From assembly GCA_029959085.1 (NCBI GenBank), contig JARWIR010000173.1:188501-252500 (forward strand): a stretch of DNA of 64,000 bases. The letters run 5' to 3'. Shown here in pieces: positions 1 through 10,400 of this stretch. The DNA comes from Nemophila menziesii (taxonomy: Eukaryota > Streptophyta > Magnoliopsida > Boraginales > Hydrophyllaceae). The notes under the pieces were generated by a model that was not told the origin of the DNA, did no database searches, and saw only the letters and a list, made by a program, of their open reading frames with translations. Every line of letters starts with the position of its first letter. Positions within the stretch are counted from its first letter, which is position 1. The position numbers were made by a program, and so were the translations under genes.

Positions 1-125
1 CCCTTAAGAGTTTGATATATTAGTTGACTTAGAAGTTTTTCTCTTAAACTTATTATTGTCCAAAAGATTTTTAATTAGGCATTATCTTATTAGTAATCCT
101 ATTCACCCCCCCTCTAGGACTTTCA
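1..125 (+). repeat. 3' end of 5' LTR (element 1)
   Basis: These 125 bases are identical to 4155-4279, the last 125 bases of the 3' LTR, and end in TTTCA two bases before the primer-binding site. The remaining 1.5 kb of this LTR lies to the left of the window. Confidence 0.93.
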
Positions 126-127
126 AT

Positions 128-140
128 TGGTATCAGAGCC
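128..140 (+). promoter_or_regulatory. Primer-binding site (tRNA-iMet), element 1
   Basis: TGGTATCAGAGCC is the classic plant retrotransposon primer-binding site, complementary to the 3' end of initiator methionine tRNA. It starts two bases after the LTR terminus at 125. It primes minus-strand DNA synthesis. Confidence 0.95.
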
Positions 141-1343
141 TAACTCTACGTGAATAGCTTAACCGTTAGTAGAGTAAACGATTTGGAATTTAATCTTTTG
201 GAAGTGTTGTTTTCTACACAACCTCCATTCTCTTTGTAGGTGATCGTTACTTTGCTTGGAGGAAACTAATGGAAGAATTAATATACGAAAGAACGCTCAA
301 ATCTCGAAAAAGGAAAATCCGGTGATTTCTTTTCTTTATCTCGTATATATACTTTGCGTTCCTCCTTATGGCTTGTGCTTATAATTTTGAATTTGTTGTG
401 ATTTGATTAGTTGTGTTTATCATGTTTTATCTTGGGATATTATCTTGTGATTCTTATCATTGTTTTAATGTTATTAGTGTTATTGCATCTAATTCTCATG
501 AATGATGTTTTTGCACTTTACCTCTTAGAATTTTGGTAATTACATCTTAGTCCCCAAAATTTTCAAAATTGCACTTTGACCCCTCATAGTTTTAATTTCT
601 CCAAAGTGTCATAGTTTGGACTTCATAATCTTTCACATGTAAAATTTGCCATTTTAGTTCATATTTTTGAAAAATTGCATTTTTAGTCCCTACTATGTAA
701 AATTGCCTTTTTGTCCCTCAACTTTTATAAATTGCACTTTTTATTCTTACAAGTTTTTATAAATTTTAAAAGTGCCTATTGATTAATAAAAGGGAAAAAG
801 GTCAAAGATATTGTTTACACTTTCAAATTTATCTTTGATCACAAACTTGCATTTTCACATGGGTGTGTCTTTAAAGAAATTGCTTTTCAAAATATTTTTC
901 CGATAATCTTTTGCATTTCCCATAGCATTTCAAAAATGTTTTTATGCATAGAATTATGGGAAATTAATCCATTATTGGTCATTAACTCATTTGCATGAAT
1001 TTGCTTTGCCTTACTATCTATATGTTGTGCTTCATTATGTGCTTATATGGTTTATTCCCTATTGTGCTAATATCTTGTATAACTTGACCTTTTCATGCTT
1101 AAAATTGCTTAGTTTTTACATTGGGTCTCTTTGTACTTTTTAGAATATATAGGGGTATTTATGAAATAAACTGCTTTATGTGTTTTCGGGATTTCCACGT
1201 TGAATCTTTTCAAAACAAAAGCGTTTTTAGTTGTTTTAAAATATCTCTATACTATTGGGGAGTTTTCGTATTAACTTCGGGTGTTTATGCAAATTGCCTA
1301 TTCTCAAAATCTCTCTTCTTACTCCTTTTGGTCGTGCTTTAGT

Positions 1344-1376
1344 GCGGTGCACCGCAACAATGGTCCGGTACACCGC
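1344..1376. repeat. Palindrome GCGGTGCACCGC plus variant in element 1 interior
   Basis: GCGGTGCACCGC (1344-1355) is a perfect 12-bp palindrome. It is followed at about 1365-1376 by the related half CGGTACACCGC. The same GC-rich module occurs in the LTRs of both elements and at the equivalent place in the element 2 interior (31548-31581). Confidence 0.8.
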
Positions 1377-2058
1377 GATTTGGGGTTTATTGTTCTATCT
1401 TGCATTATGGTCCCTATTGGTTGAAAATATTGCATTGTGATCCCTATAGTTTGAACAAATTGCATTTAGCTTTCTTATGCTTGAATATTAGACCTTGGTC
1501 CCTATTGTCTTGTGAAAGCTTACTTAGGTCCTTGAAGGTTTTCAAAATTGCAATTAGTCCCTAAACATTTGAAAAATGCATTTTGACCCCCATACTTTTC
1601 AAGGTTAAATTTTACCCCTAGATTTCTTAAAATCGCTAATTCTTCTTATTGGGTGTTTTTAATCTTCATATTATCCTACTTGGTTATATTTGGATAATTG
1701 GTTTAGGAAGCTTTGTGTCTAACTTGGTTTATTGGTTATGTATGTTATATGTTAGATGCTTATTCTTTATGTTTCGGATATTTAAATGTGTTAATGGTGC
1801 TAACATTTTCTTTGATGATATAGGTACTATTGCATCATTCATCCTTGATCTTATTCTATATTGTTTTATAGTCCCTTTAGTTTGTTCAATTAGTCTAAGT
1901 TCTTCAAATGGTTGAAAATTGCATTTAGGTCCTTTGAAGTTTTTCAAAATTGCGTTTAGTCCCTAAACTTTTGGAAAATTCATCTTGACCCTTTTGCTTT
2001 TCAAAAATGACAATTTACCCCATGATTTCTTAAAATTGATTCAAATATTCTTATTGGT

Positions 2059-2568
2059 AAAAAGGGGAGAAATTATTGGTCAAACTTTTCAAAATTGAAA
2101 CAAACACTCTATGCATTTCGTGAGGGGGAGTTTTTAGTAAATTATCTTTAAAAACTAAAATGCTAGATTAATCGTTTGCACTAATCGTTTATCTTAAAAA
2201 TTGCACTAATCGTTTGCATTGTTAGAAAGCTTATAAGATGAAAACCTATCGATCAAGAAGTTGGTAAAATGTCTCCATCCCTTATCTTTTTTATGCTTTG
2301 CAATTGTTGATCTTTGTGCATCTCAAATTAAAATGTTTTAATTGCTCTTTAACCTTTGATCTCTCTATGTTGTTTTTCAAAAATCTATTCACTTGAGTTT
2401 TTAGCTCTTCTATGATTATTTGCTTGATCTTATTATCCCGTCTTTTTGATGAAGACAAAGGGGGAGAAATATGTGCACTAAAACTTTCAAAATTGCACTT
2501 TTAAATACTCACAAATGCATTTCACATCTTATATTCATGTTTACTTAAATGCTTATTGTGAGGGGGAG
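2059..2568 (+). promoter_or_regulatory. Multiple polypurine-like tracts upstream of the 3' LTR (element 1)
   Basis: Four short purine tracts centred on GGGGAG or GGGGGAG lie at 2059-2070, 2121-2130, 2457-2467 and 2559-2568, ahead of the functional tract at 2638-2650. The one at 2457 is preceded by TTTTTGATGAAGACA, much like the context of the functional tract. Repeated PPT-like motifs ahead of the 3' LTR are described for Sireviruses. Whether these extra tracts prime plus-strand synthesis cannot be told from sequence. Confidence 0.7.
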
Positions 2569-2637
2569 CTATATTTGATAAGAGCTTATACTTTCATATC
2601 ATTCCTAAGGTGTTTTAGTGAAGGATTTGTCATCATC

Positions 2638-2650
2638 AAAAAGGGGGAGA
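2638..2650 (+). promoter_or_regulatory. Polypurine tract (element 1)
   Basis: AAAAAGGGGGAGA followed by a single T and then the LTR start TGTTGG. It is the plus-strand priming site and fixes the 5' boundary of the 3' LTR at 2652. The mirror-image tract in element 2 is at 30254-30266. Confidence 0.92.
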
Positions 2651-2991
2651 TTGTTGGCATATAGCCTCCCTTAATAGGTTGTTTTAATGTGACAAATCCT
2701 CTTGTGTTTAGTGTGCTAAATTCCTTTGTTATATACATTCTATCTTGCACTCTAATTCATCAAAAAGAGCATCTTTATCATTTAGATCAAAGCTTTTTTG
2801 TTTTATCTTAAGAAACTAATTCTCATACAAATGCTATTAACTTTATCTTTGTGTACATTGAGAATTAGCTTTAGTGATCAACTACAAAGTGTATAAGAAT
2901 GATGTCCTCTACAACTCTCGTGAAGAAAGCTTTCTAATCCGAGCATCATAGAAAAAGATATACTCACTAGAAGGTGTTTTAAACCTTTGGT

Positions 2992-3315
2992 GCGGTACAC
3001 CGGAGTACACCTACGGTACACCGCAATACCACGGACCAGAGGCGCGGTGCATAAGCTAGTCCGAACAGAAAGCAAAGAAATATGCGGTACACCGGACAGA
3101 AACTGCGGTACACCGCAGAGCCACGGACCAGAGGCACGGTGCACAGGCTAGTCCGACCAGTAAGCTAAGAAATGCGCGGTACACCGGACTGAGGCGCGGT
3201 ACACCGGACTGAGGCACGGACCAGGGACGCGGTGCATAGGATAGTCCGACCAGTAAGCTTGAAGTTTAAGACGAACGTCTTCGCGGTGCACCGGACCATA
3301 CCCGCGGTACACCGC
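2992..3315 (+). repeat. Amplified GC-rich palindrome modules in element 1 LTR
   Basis: GCGGTACACCGG or GCGGTACACCGC-type half-palindromes occur at 2992, 3013, 3084, 3105, 3176, 3196, 3283 and 3304. They sit within three tandem modules that each open with CACGGACCAG (3030, 3122 and 3215, i.e. spacings of 92 and 93 bp). Each module then carries a CGGTGCA box and a GTCCGA box before the palindromes. CpG-rich palindrome clusters upstream of the TATA box are a known feature of Sirevirus LTRs, and in maize have been linked to small-RNA targeting. Element 2 has only one such module per LTR. Confidence 0.85.
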
Positions 3316-3359
3316 AATGAAGGTTTTCCTGCAGCAAAATAAAGACAAAAGCAATAGAT

Positions 3360-3410
3360 CCGTTGGAGATATTAATATATCCGTTGGAGACAAATCATAT
3401 GACCGTTGGG
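3360..3410 (-). promoter_or_regulatory. Three CCAACGG boxes, one a perfect MSA match (element 1 LTR)
   Basis: CCGTTGG occurs at 3360, 3381 and 3403, spaced 21 and 22 bp (two helical turns). Read on the opposite strand, the box at 3400-3410 is CCCAACGGTCA. This fits all 11 positions of the mitosis-specific activator consensus YCYAACGGYYA bound by plant MYB3R proteins. The other two fit the core only. The boxes end 13 bp before the TATA box and are kept in both LTRs of element 2. A role in cell-cycle-dependent transcription is inferred. Confidence 0.6.
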
Positions 3411-3423
3411 AGCATTTTGCAGC

Positions 3424-3430
3424 TATAAAT
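3424..3430 (+). promoter_or_regulatory. TATA box of element 1 LTR promoter
   Basis: TATAAAT immediately downstream of the palindrome cluster and CCGTTGG boxes, at the place expected for the U3 core promoter. The equivalent box is conserved in both LTRs of element 2. Transcription would start roughly 30 bp downstream. Confidence 0.7.
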
Positions 3431-3719
3431 TGAAGGTCTTTCAAGGCTACAACTACACCTTCAACCCATATACACTTAGGGGCTTAATTGTTATCATCCA
3501 AGAAGGTGTCAAGAGCTTCATAGTTCATATCCACTCAATTAAGGAGTTAATCCAAGGAGCTATCAAAGTTATTATCTACTCAAAGAGGAGTTTTACAAGT
3601 TTATAGTCATATCTACTCTTTAGGAGATTATCTAGCAAAGTTGTTTGCACCCCTTTAAACACTTTGTATCTATCCTCTTAAGTCTAGGTCTTGTAATAGA
3701 TAGATTAAGAGAGAATTCA

Positions 3720-3821
3720 AGTATAGGGAGTATACTTGGTATCCTTGTGTTGAGATAGCATAAGTGTTTGAGTATCGGGAGTATACTTGGTGTCCTTGTG
3801 TTGCGATAGCACAAGTGTTTG
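3720..3821 (+). repeat. 51-bp tandem duplication in element 1 LTR
   Basis: 3720-3770 and 3771-3821 are two near-identical 51-bp units, each with GGGAGTATACTTGGT and ending AAGTGTTTG. They differ at a handful of positions. No such duplication is seen in element 2, so it arose after the two lineages separated. Confidence 0.8.
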
Positions 3822-4552
3822 TCCTTCGTGTTATCGAAGAGGTTGTAAGGGTTATTGTGTTCTCGACCCGGTTAAGAGAGACACGGGAGCTTAGTGAAAA
3901 GCTTGAAATCCTAAGGAGGCTTCCTTAGGTAGTGGATGTAGGGAAACCGAACCACTATAAATCGTGTGTATCTTTCTATCCCTACTCTATTTACTTTCCG
4001 CACTCTATATGTTTGATAATATGCTAGTATGAATATTGTGATATTGATTATCTAGTTTATCTAACATATTGCCATCTAGAGTAGTTAGAGATTAGAAACT
4101 CGTTTTACTTGTATCAATTATATATCGAACCTCTTAGCTTATCCATTGCATGATCCCTTAAGAGTTTGATATATTAGTTGACTTAGAAGTTTTTCTCTTA
4201 AACTTATTATTGTCCAAAAGATTTTTAATTAGGCATTATCTTATTAGTAATCCTATTCACCCCCCCTCTAGGACTTTCAAGCCCCCAAGGGCCATAAAAG
4301 ACCCCTTGAAAACCCCCAATATCCCCAAAAACGCCCAAAAATACGTTTAAGTACCGTCAAAAAGCACTTTGGAGACCCTCCCAAAACCCCTCTGAACCCG
4401 CTAACGACCCCCGAAAACCCTGGCACCCCCCTCAAAAACCCGTAAAAAGCACGACGAGGCCCTGAAAACCCGAAAAAAGGACGATTAAAAAAGTCCGAAA
4501 AATCCCTTGAAAACACAAAGGAGGCTCCCAAAAGACCCATAAAAAGCACCAA

Positions 4553-7411
4553 AAACCCCTAAAACCCCCAACAGAACCCCCAGAAACCCCGAAATAACCC
4601 CCCAGAACCCCTCGAAACGTCTAAAAACCCCCGGAAAGCCCCAAAGGGCCCTAAAAGACCTGTTGAAAAGCCCCCAATATCCCCAAAAACGCCCAAAAAT
4701 ACGTTTAAGGACCGTCAAAAAGCACTTTGGAGACCCTCCCAAAACCCCTCGGAACCCCCTAACGACCCCCGAAAACCCTGGCACCCCCCTCAAAAACCCG
4801 TAAAAAGCACGACGAGGCCCTGAAAACCCGAAAAAAGGACGATTAAAAAAGTCCGAAAAATCCCTTGAAAACACAAAAGAGGCTCCAAAAAGACCCATAA
4901 AAAGCACCAAAAACCCCTAAAACCTCCAACAGAACCCCCAGAAACCCTGAAATAACCCCCCAGAACCCCTCGAAACGTCTAAAAACCCCCGGAAAGCCCC
5001 AAGGGCCCTAAAAGACCCCTTGAAAAGCCCCCAATATCCCCAAAAACGCCCAAATATACGTTTAAGGACCGTCAAAAAGCACTTTGGAGACCCTCCCAAA
5101 ACCCCTCGGAACCCCCTAACGACCCCCGAAAACCCTGGCACCCCCCTCAAAAACCCGTAAAAAGCACGACGATGCCCTGAAAACCCGAAAAAAGGACGAT
5201 TAAAAAAGTCCGAAAAATCCCTTGAAAACACAAAGGAGGCTCCCAAAAGACCCATAAAAAGCACCAAAAACCCCTAAAACCCCCAACAGAACCCCCAGAA
5301 ACCCCGAAATAACCCCCTAGAACCCCTCGAAACGTCTAAAAACCCCCGGAAAGCCCCAAAGGGCCCTAAAAGACCCCTTGAAAAGCCCCCAATATCCCCA
5401 AAAACGCCCAAAAATACGTTTAAGGACCGTCAAAAAGCACTTTGGAGACCCTCCCAAAACCCCTCGGAACCCCCTAACGACCCCCGAAAACCCTGGCACC
5501 CCCCTCAAAAACCCGTAAAAAGCACGACGAGGCCCTGAAAACCCGAAAAAAGGACGATTAAAAAAGTCCGAAAAATCCCTTGAAAACACAAAAGAGGCTC
5601 CAAAAAGACCCATAAAAAGCACCAAAAACCCCTAAAACCTCCAACAGAACCCCCAGAAACCCTGAAATAACCCCCCAGAACCCCTCGAAACGTCTAAAAA
5701 CCCCCGGAAAGCCCCAAGGGCCCTAAAAGACCCCTTGAAAAGCCCCCAATATCCCCAAAAACGCCCAAATATACGTTTAAGGACCGTCAAAAAGCACTTT
5801 GGAGACCCTCCCAAAACCCCTCGGAACCCCCTAACGACCCCCGAAAACCCTGGCACCCCCCTCAAAAACCCGTAAAAAGCACGACGAGGCCCTGAAAACC
5901 CGAAAAAAAGACGATTAAAAAAGTCCGAAAAATCCCTTGAAAACACAAAAGAGGCTCCCAAAAGACCCATAAAAAGCACCAAAAACCCCTAAAACCCGCA
6001 AAAGAACTCCCAGAAACCCCGAAATAACCCCCCAGAACCCCTCGAAACGTCTAAAAACCCCCGGAAAGCCCCCAAGGGCCCTAAAAGACCCCTTGAAAAG
6101 CCCCCAATATCCCCAAAAACGCCCAAAAATACGTTTAAGGACCGTCAAAAAGCACTTTGGAGACCCTCCCAAAACCCCTCGGAACCCCCTAACGACCCCC
6201 GAAAACCCTGGCACCCCCCTCAAAAACCCGTAAAAAGCACGACTAGGCCCAGAAAACCCGAAAAAAGGACGATTAAAAAAGTCCGAAAAATCCCTTGAAA
6301 ACACAAAAGAGGCTCCCAAAAGACCCATAAAAAGCACCAAAAACCCCTAAAACCTCCAACAGAACCCCCAGAAACCCCGAAATAACCCCCCAGAACCCCT
6401 CGAAAAGTCTAAAAACCCCGGAAAGCCCCCAAGGGCCCTAAAAGACCCCTTGAAAAGCCCCCAATATCCCCCAAAACGCCCAAATATACGTTTAAGGACC
6501 GTCAAAAAGCACTTTGGAGACCCTCCCAAAACCCCTCGGAACCCCCTAACGACCCCCGAAAACCCTGGCACCCCCCTCAAAAACCCGTAAAAAGCACGAC
6601 GAGGCCCTGAAAACCCGAAAAAAGGACGATTAAAAAAGTCCGAAAAATCCCTTGAAAACACAAAAGAGGCTCCCAAAAGACCCATAAAAAGCACCAAAAA
6701 CCCCTAAAACCCCCAACAGAACCCCCAAAAACCCCGAAATAACCCCCCAAAACCCCTCGAAACGTCTAAAAACCCCCGGAAAGCCCCCAAGGGCCCTAAA
6801 GGACCCCTTGAAAAGCCCCCAATATCCCCAAAAACGCCCAAAAATACGTTTAAGGACCGTCAAAAAGCACTTTGGAGACCCTCCCAAAACCCCTCGGAAC
6901 CCCCTAACGACCCCCGAAAACCCTGGCACCCCCCTCAAAAACCCGTAAAAAGCACGACTAGGCCCAGAAAACCCGAAAAAAGGACGATTAAAAAAGTCCG
7001 AAAAATCCCTTGAAAACACAAAAGAGGCTCCCAAAAGACCCATAAAAAGCACCAAAACCCCTAAAACCCCCAACAGAACCCCCAGAAACCCCGAAATAAC
7101 CCCCCAGAACCCCTCGAAAAGTCTAAAAACCCCGGAAAGCCCCCAAGGGCCCTAAAAGACCCCTTGAAAAGCCCCCAATATCCCCCAAAACGCCCAAATA
7201 TACGTTTAAGGACCGTCAAAAAGCACTTTAGAGACCCTCCCAAAACCCCTCGGAACCCCCTAACGACCCCCGAAAACCCTGGCCACCCCCTCAAAAACCC
7301 GTAAAAAGCACGACGAGGCCCTGAAAACCCGAAAAAAGGACGATTAAAAAAGTCCGAAAAATCCCTTGAAAACACAAAAGAGGCTCCCAAAAGACCCATA
7401 AAAAGCACCAA
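4553..7411 (-). repeat. Dimeric higher-order repeat, about 715 bp
   Basis: Alternate monomers share diagnostic variants. Units ending near 4910 and 5625 share CTCCAAAAAGACCC, and units ending near 5267 and 5982 share AAATATACG and AAGCCCCAAGGG. Units ending near 6340 and 7055 share GACTAGGCCCAGAAAA, and units near 6697 and 7411 share TATCCCCCAAAACG. The repeat step is 714-715 bp, so the array is locally built from dimers. Confidence 0.75.
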
Positions 7412-10400
7412 AAACCCCTAAAACCCCCAACAGAACCCCCAAAAACCCCGAAATAACCCCCCAAAACCCCTCGAAACGTCTAAAAACCCCCGGAAAGCCC
7501 CCAAGGGCCCTAAAAGACCCCTTGAAAAGCCCCCAATATCCCCAAAAACGCCCAAAAATACGTTTAAGGACCGTCAAAAAGCACTTTGGAGACCCTCCCA
7601 AAACCCTTCGGAACCCCCTAACGACCCCCGAAAACCCTGGCACCCCCTCAAAAACCCGTAAAAAGCACGACGAGGCCCTGAAAACCCGAAAAAAGGACGA
7701 TTAAAAAAGTCCGAAAAATCCCTTGAAAACACAAAAGAGGCTCCCAAAAGACCCATAGAAAGCACCAAAATCCCCTAAAACCCCCCAACAGAACCCCCAG
7801 AAACCCCGAAATAACCCCCCAGAACCCCTCGAAACGTCTAAAAACCCACGGAAAGCCCCAAAGGGCCCTAAAAGACCCCTTGAAAAGCCCCCAATATCCC
7901 CAAAAACGCCCAAAAATACGTTTAAGGACCGTCAAAAAGCACTTTGGAGACCCTCCCAAAACCCCTCGGAACCCCCTAACGACCCCCGAAAACACTGGCA
8001 CCCCCCTCAAAAACCCGTAAAAAGCACGACGAGGCCCTGAAAACCCGAAAAAAGGACGATTAAAAAAGTCCGAAAAAATCCCTTGAAAACACAAAAGAGG
8101 CTCCCAAAAGACCCATAAAAAGCACCAAAAACCCCTAAAACCCCCAACAAAACCCCCAGAAACCCCGAAATAACCCCCCAGAACCACTCGAAACGTCTAA
8201 AAACCCCCGGAAACCCCCCAAGGGCCCTAAAAGACCCCTTGAAAAGCCCCCAATATCCCCAAAAACGCCCAAAAATACGTTTAAGGACCGTAAAAAAGCA
8301 CTTTGGAGACCCTCCTAAAACCCCTCGGAACCCCCTAACGACCCCCGAAAACCCTGGCACCCCCCTCAAAAACCCGTAAAAAGCACGACGAGGCCCTGAA
8401 AACCCGAAAAAAGGACGATTAAAAAAGTCCGAAAAATCCCTTGAAAACACAAAAGAGGCTCCCAAAAGACCCATAAAAAGCACCAAAAACCCCTAAAACC
8501 CCCAACAGAACCCCCAGAAACCCCAAAATAACCCCCCAGAACCCCTCGAAACGTCTAAAAACCCCCGGAAAGCCCCCAAGGGCCCAAAAAGACCCCTTGA
8601 AAAGCCCCCAATATCCCCAAAAACGCCCAAAAATACGTTTAAGTACCGTCAAAAAGCACTTTGGAGACCCTCCCAAAACCCCTCTGAACCCCCTAACGAC
8701 CCCCGAAAACCCTGGCACCCCCCTCAAAAACCCGTAAAAAGCACGACGAGGCCCTGAAAACCCGAAAAAAGGACGATTAAAAGAGTCCGAAAAATCCCTT
8801 GAAAACACAAAAGAGGCTCCCAAAAGACCCATAAAAAGCACCAAAAACCCCTAAAACCCCCAACAGAACCCCCAGAAACCCTGAAATAACCCCCCAGAAC
8901 CCCTCGAAACGTCTAAAAACCCCCGGAAAGCCCCCAAGGGCCCTAAATGACCCCTTGAAAAGCCCCCAATATCCCCAAAAACGCCCAAAAATACGTTTAA
9001 GGACCGTCAAAAAGCACTTTGGAGACCCACCCAAAACCCCTCGGAACCCCCTAACGACCCCCGAAAACCCTGGCACCCCCTTCAAAAACCCGTAAAAAGC
9101 ACGACGAGGCCCTGAAAACCCGAAAAAAGGACGATTAAAAAAGTCCGAAAAATCCCTTGAAAACACAAAAGAGGCTCCCAAAAGACCCATAGAAAGCACC
9201 AAAAACCCCTAAAACCCCCAACAGAACCCCCAGAAACCCCGAAATAACCCCCCAGAACCCCTCGAAACGTCTAAAAACCCCCGGAAAACCCCTAAGGGCC
9301 CTAAAAGACGCCTTGAAAAGCCCCCAATATCCCCAAAAACGCCCAAAAATACGTTTAAGGACCGTCAAAAAGCACTTTGGAGACCCTCCCAAAACCCCTC
9401 GGAACCCCCTAACGGCCCCCGAAAACCCTGGCACCCCCCTCAAAAACCCGTAAAAAGCACGACGAGGCCCTGAAAACCCGAAAAAAGGACGATTAAAAAA
9501 GTCCGAAAAATCCCTTGAAAACACAAAAGAGGCTCCCAAAAGACCCATAGAAAGCACCAAAAACCCCTAAAACCCCCAACAGAACCCCCAGAAACCCCGA
9601 AATAACCCCCCAGAACCCCTCGAAACGTCTAAAAACCCCCGGAAAGCCCCCAAGGGCCCTAAAAGACCCCTTGAAAAGCCCCCAATATCCCCAAAAACGC
9701 CCAAAAATACGTTTAAGGACCGTCAAAAAGCACTTTGGAGACCCTCCCAAAACCCCTCTGAACCCCCTAACGACCCCCGAAAACCCTGGCACCCCCCTCA
9801 AAAACCCGTAAAAAGCACGACGAGGCCCTGAAAACCCGAAAAAAGGACGATTAAAAAAGTCCGAAAAATCCCTTGAAAACACAAAGGAGGCTCCCAAAAG
9901 ACCCATAAAAAGCACCAAAAACCCCTAAAACCCCCAACAGAACCCCCAGAAACCCCGAAATAACCCCCCAGAACCCCTCGAAACGTCTAAAAACCCCCGG
10001 AAAGCCCAAAAGGGCCCTAAAAGACCCCTTGAAAAGCCCCCAATATCCCCAAAAACGCCCAAAAATACGTTTAAGGACCGTCAAAAAGCACTTTGGAGAC
10101 CCTCCCAAAACCCCTCGGAACCCCCTAACGACCCCCGAAAACCCTGGCACCCCCCTCAAAAACCCGTAAAAAGCACGACGAGGCCTTGAAAACCCGAAAA
10201 AAGGACGATTAAAAAAATCCGAAAAATCCCTTGAAAACACAAAAGAGCCTCCAAAAAGACCCATAAAAAGCACCAAAAACCCCTAAAACCCCCAACAGAA
10301 CCCCAAGAAACCCTGAAATAACCCCCCAGAACCCCTCGAAACGTCTAAAAACCCCCGGAAAGCCCCCAAGGGCCCTAAAAGACCCCTTGAAAAGCCCCCA

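Larger units (their letters stand above)
126..2651 (+). other. Non-coding interior of element 1
   Basis: AT-rich sequence between the LTRs, with no coding capacity recognised. Three stretches (about 480-790, 1385-1640 and 1855-2100) are built from a degenerate motif of the form ATTGCA-TTT-AGTCCCT-AACTTTT repeated every 30-40 bases. Between them lie AT-rich unique stretches and one GC-rich palindrome at 1344-1355. The same arrangement is found, reverse-complemented, in element 2, so the interior is a conserved family trait and not random filler. Short frames at 1121-1342 and 1649-1915 have counterparts in element 2, but they resemble no known protein and are best explained by nucleotide homology. 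Confidence 0.85.
1..4279 (+). mobile_element. Element 1: non-autonomous LTR retrotransposon, Sirevirus-like (5' LTR truncated by window edge)
   Basis: The order seen is LTR end, tRNA-iMet primer-binding site, non-coding interior, polypurine tract, complete 3' LTR, so the element is on the + strand. The 125 bp before the primer site (1-125) match the last 125 bp of the 3' LTR (4155-4279) without a difference. The interior is about 2.5 kb and holds no frame longer than about 90 codons and no recognisable gag, protease, integrase, reverse transcriptase or RNase H. It is therefore a LARD-type derivative dependent on proteins in trans. Assignment to the Sirevirus branch of Copia rests on the LTR ends, the repeated G-rich polypurine-like tracts and the palindrome cluster before the TATA box, which are known Sirevirus traits. 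That assignment is an inference without the pol gene. The left target-site copy lies outside the window; the right flank is AGCCC (4280-4284). Confidence 0.9.
2652..4279 (+). repeat. 3' LTR of element 1 (1,628 bp, complete)
   Basis: It begins TGTTGGCATA straight after the polypurine tract and ends CTAGGACTTTCA at the satellite junction, giving TG...CA termini. From left to right it holds an AT-rich U3 start, a GC-rich palindrome cluster (2992-3315), three CCGTTGG boxes (3360-3409), a TATA box (3424-3430), and an approximately 850-bp region that would include R and U5. Compared with the element 2 LTRs it has two additional palindrome modules and a 51-bp tandem duplication (3720-3770 and 3771-3821). 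It lacks the 172-bp and 24-bp duplications of element 2. Confidence 0.93.

Noticed and set aside
128..140. A tRNA gene at the tRNA-iMet match
   Set aside because: Only the 13-base complement of the tRNA 3' end is present at each site (also 32790-32802), with no cloverleaf around it. It is a primer-binding site.
1121..1915. Short hydrophobic frames in element 1 (1121-1342, 1649-1915) with counterparts in element 2 (31583-31795, 31003-31275)
   Set aside because: Similarity is explained by homology of the two interiors. The frames differ in start and indels, match no family I know and sit within AT-rich non-coding repeats.
7522..7704. Plus-strand 60-61-codon Lys/Pro/Thr-rich frames, repeated at several places
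   Set aside because: They are the C/A-rich strand of the same satellite monomer and occur only where a C-run is shortened. No coding evidence.
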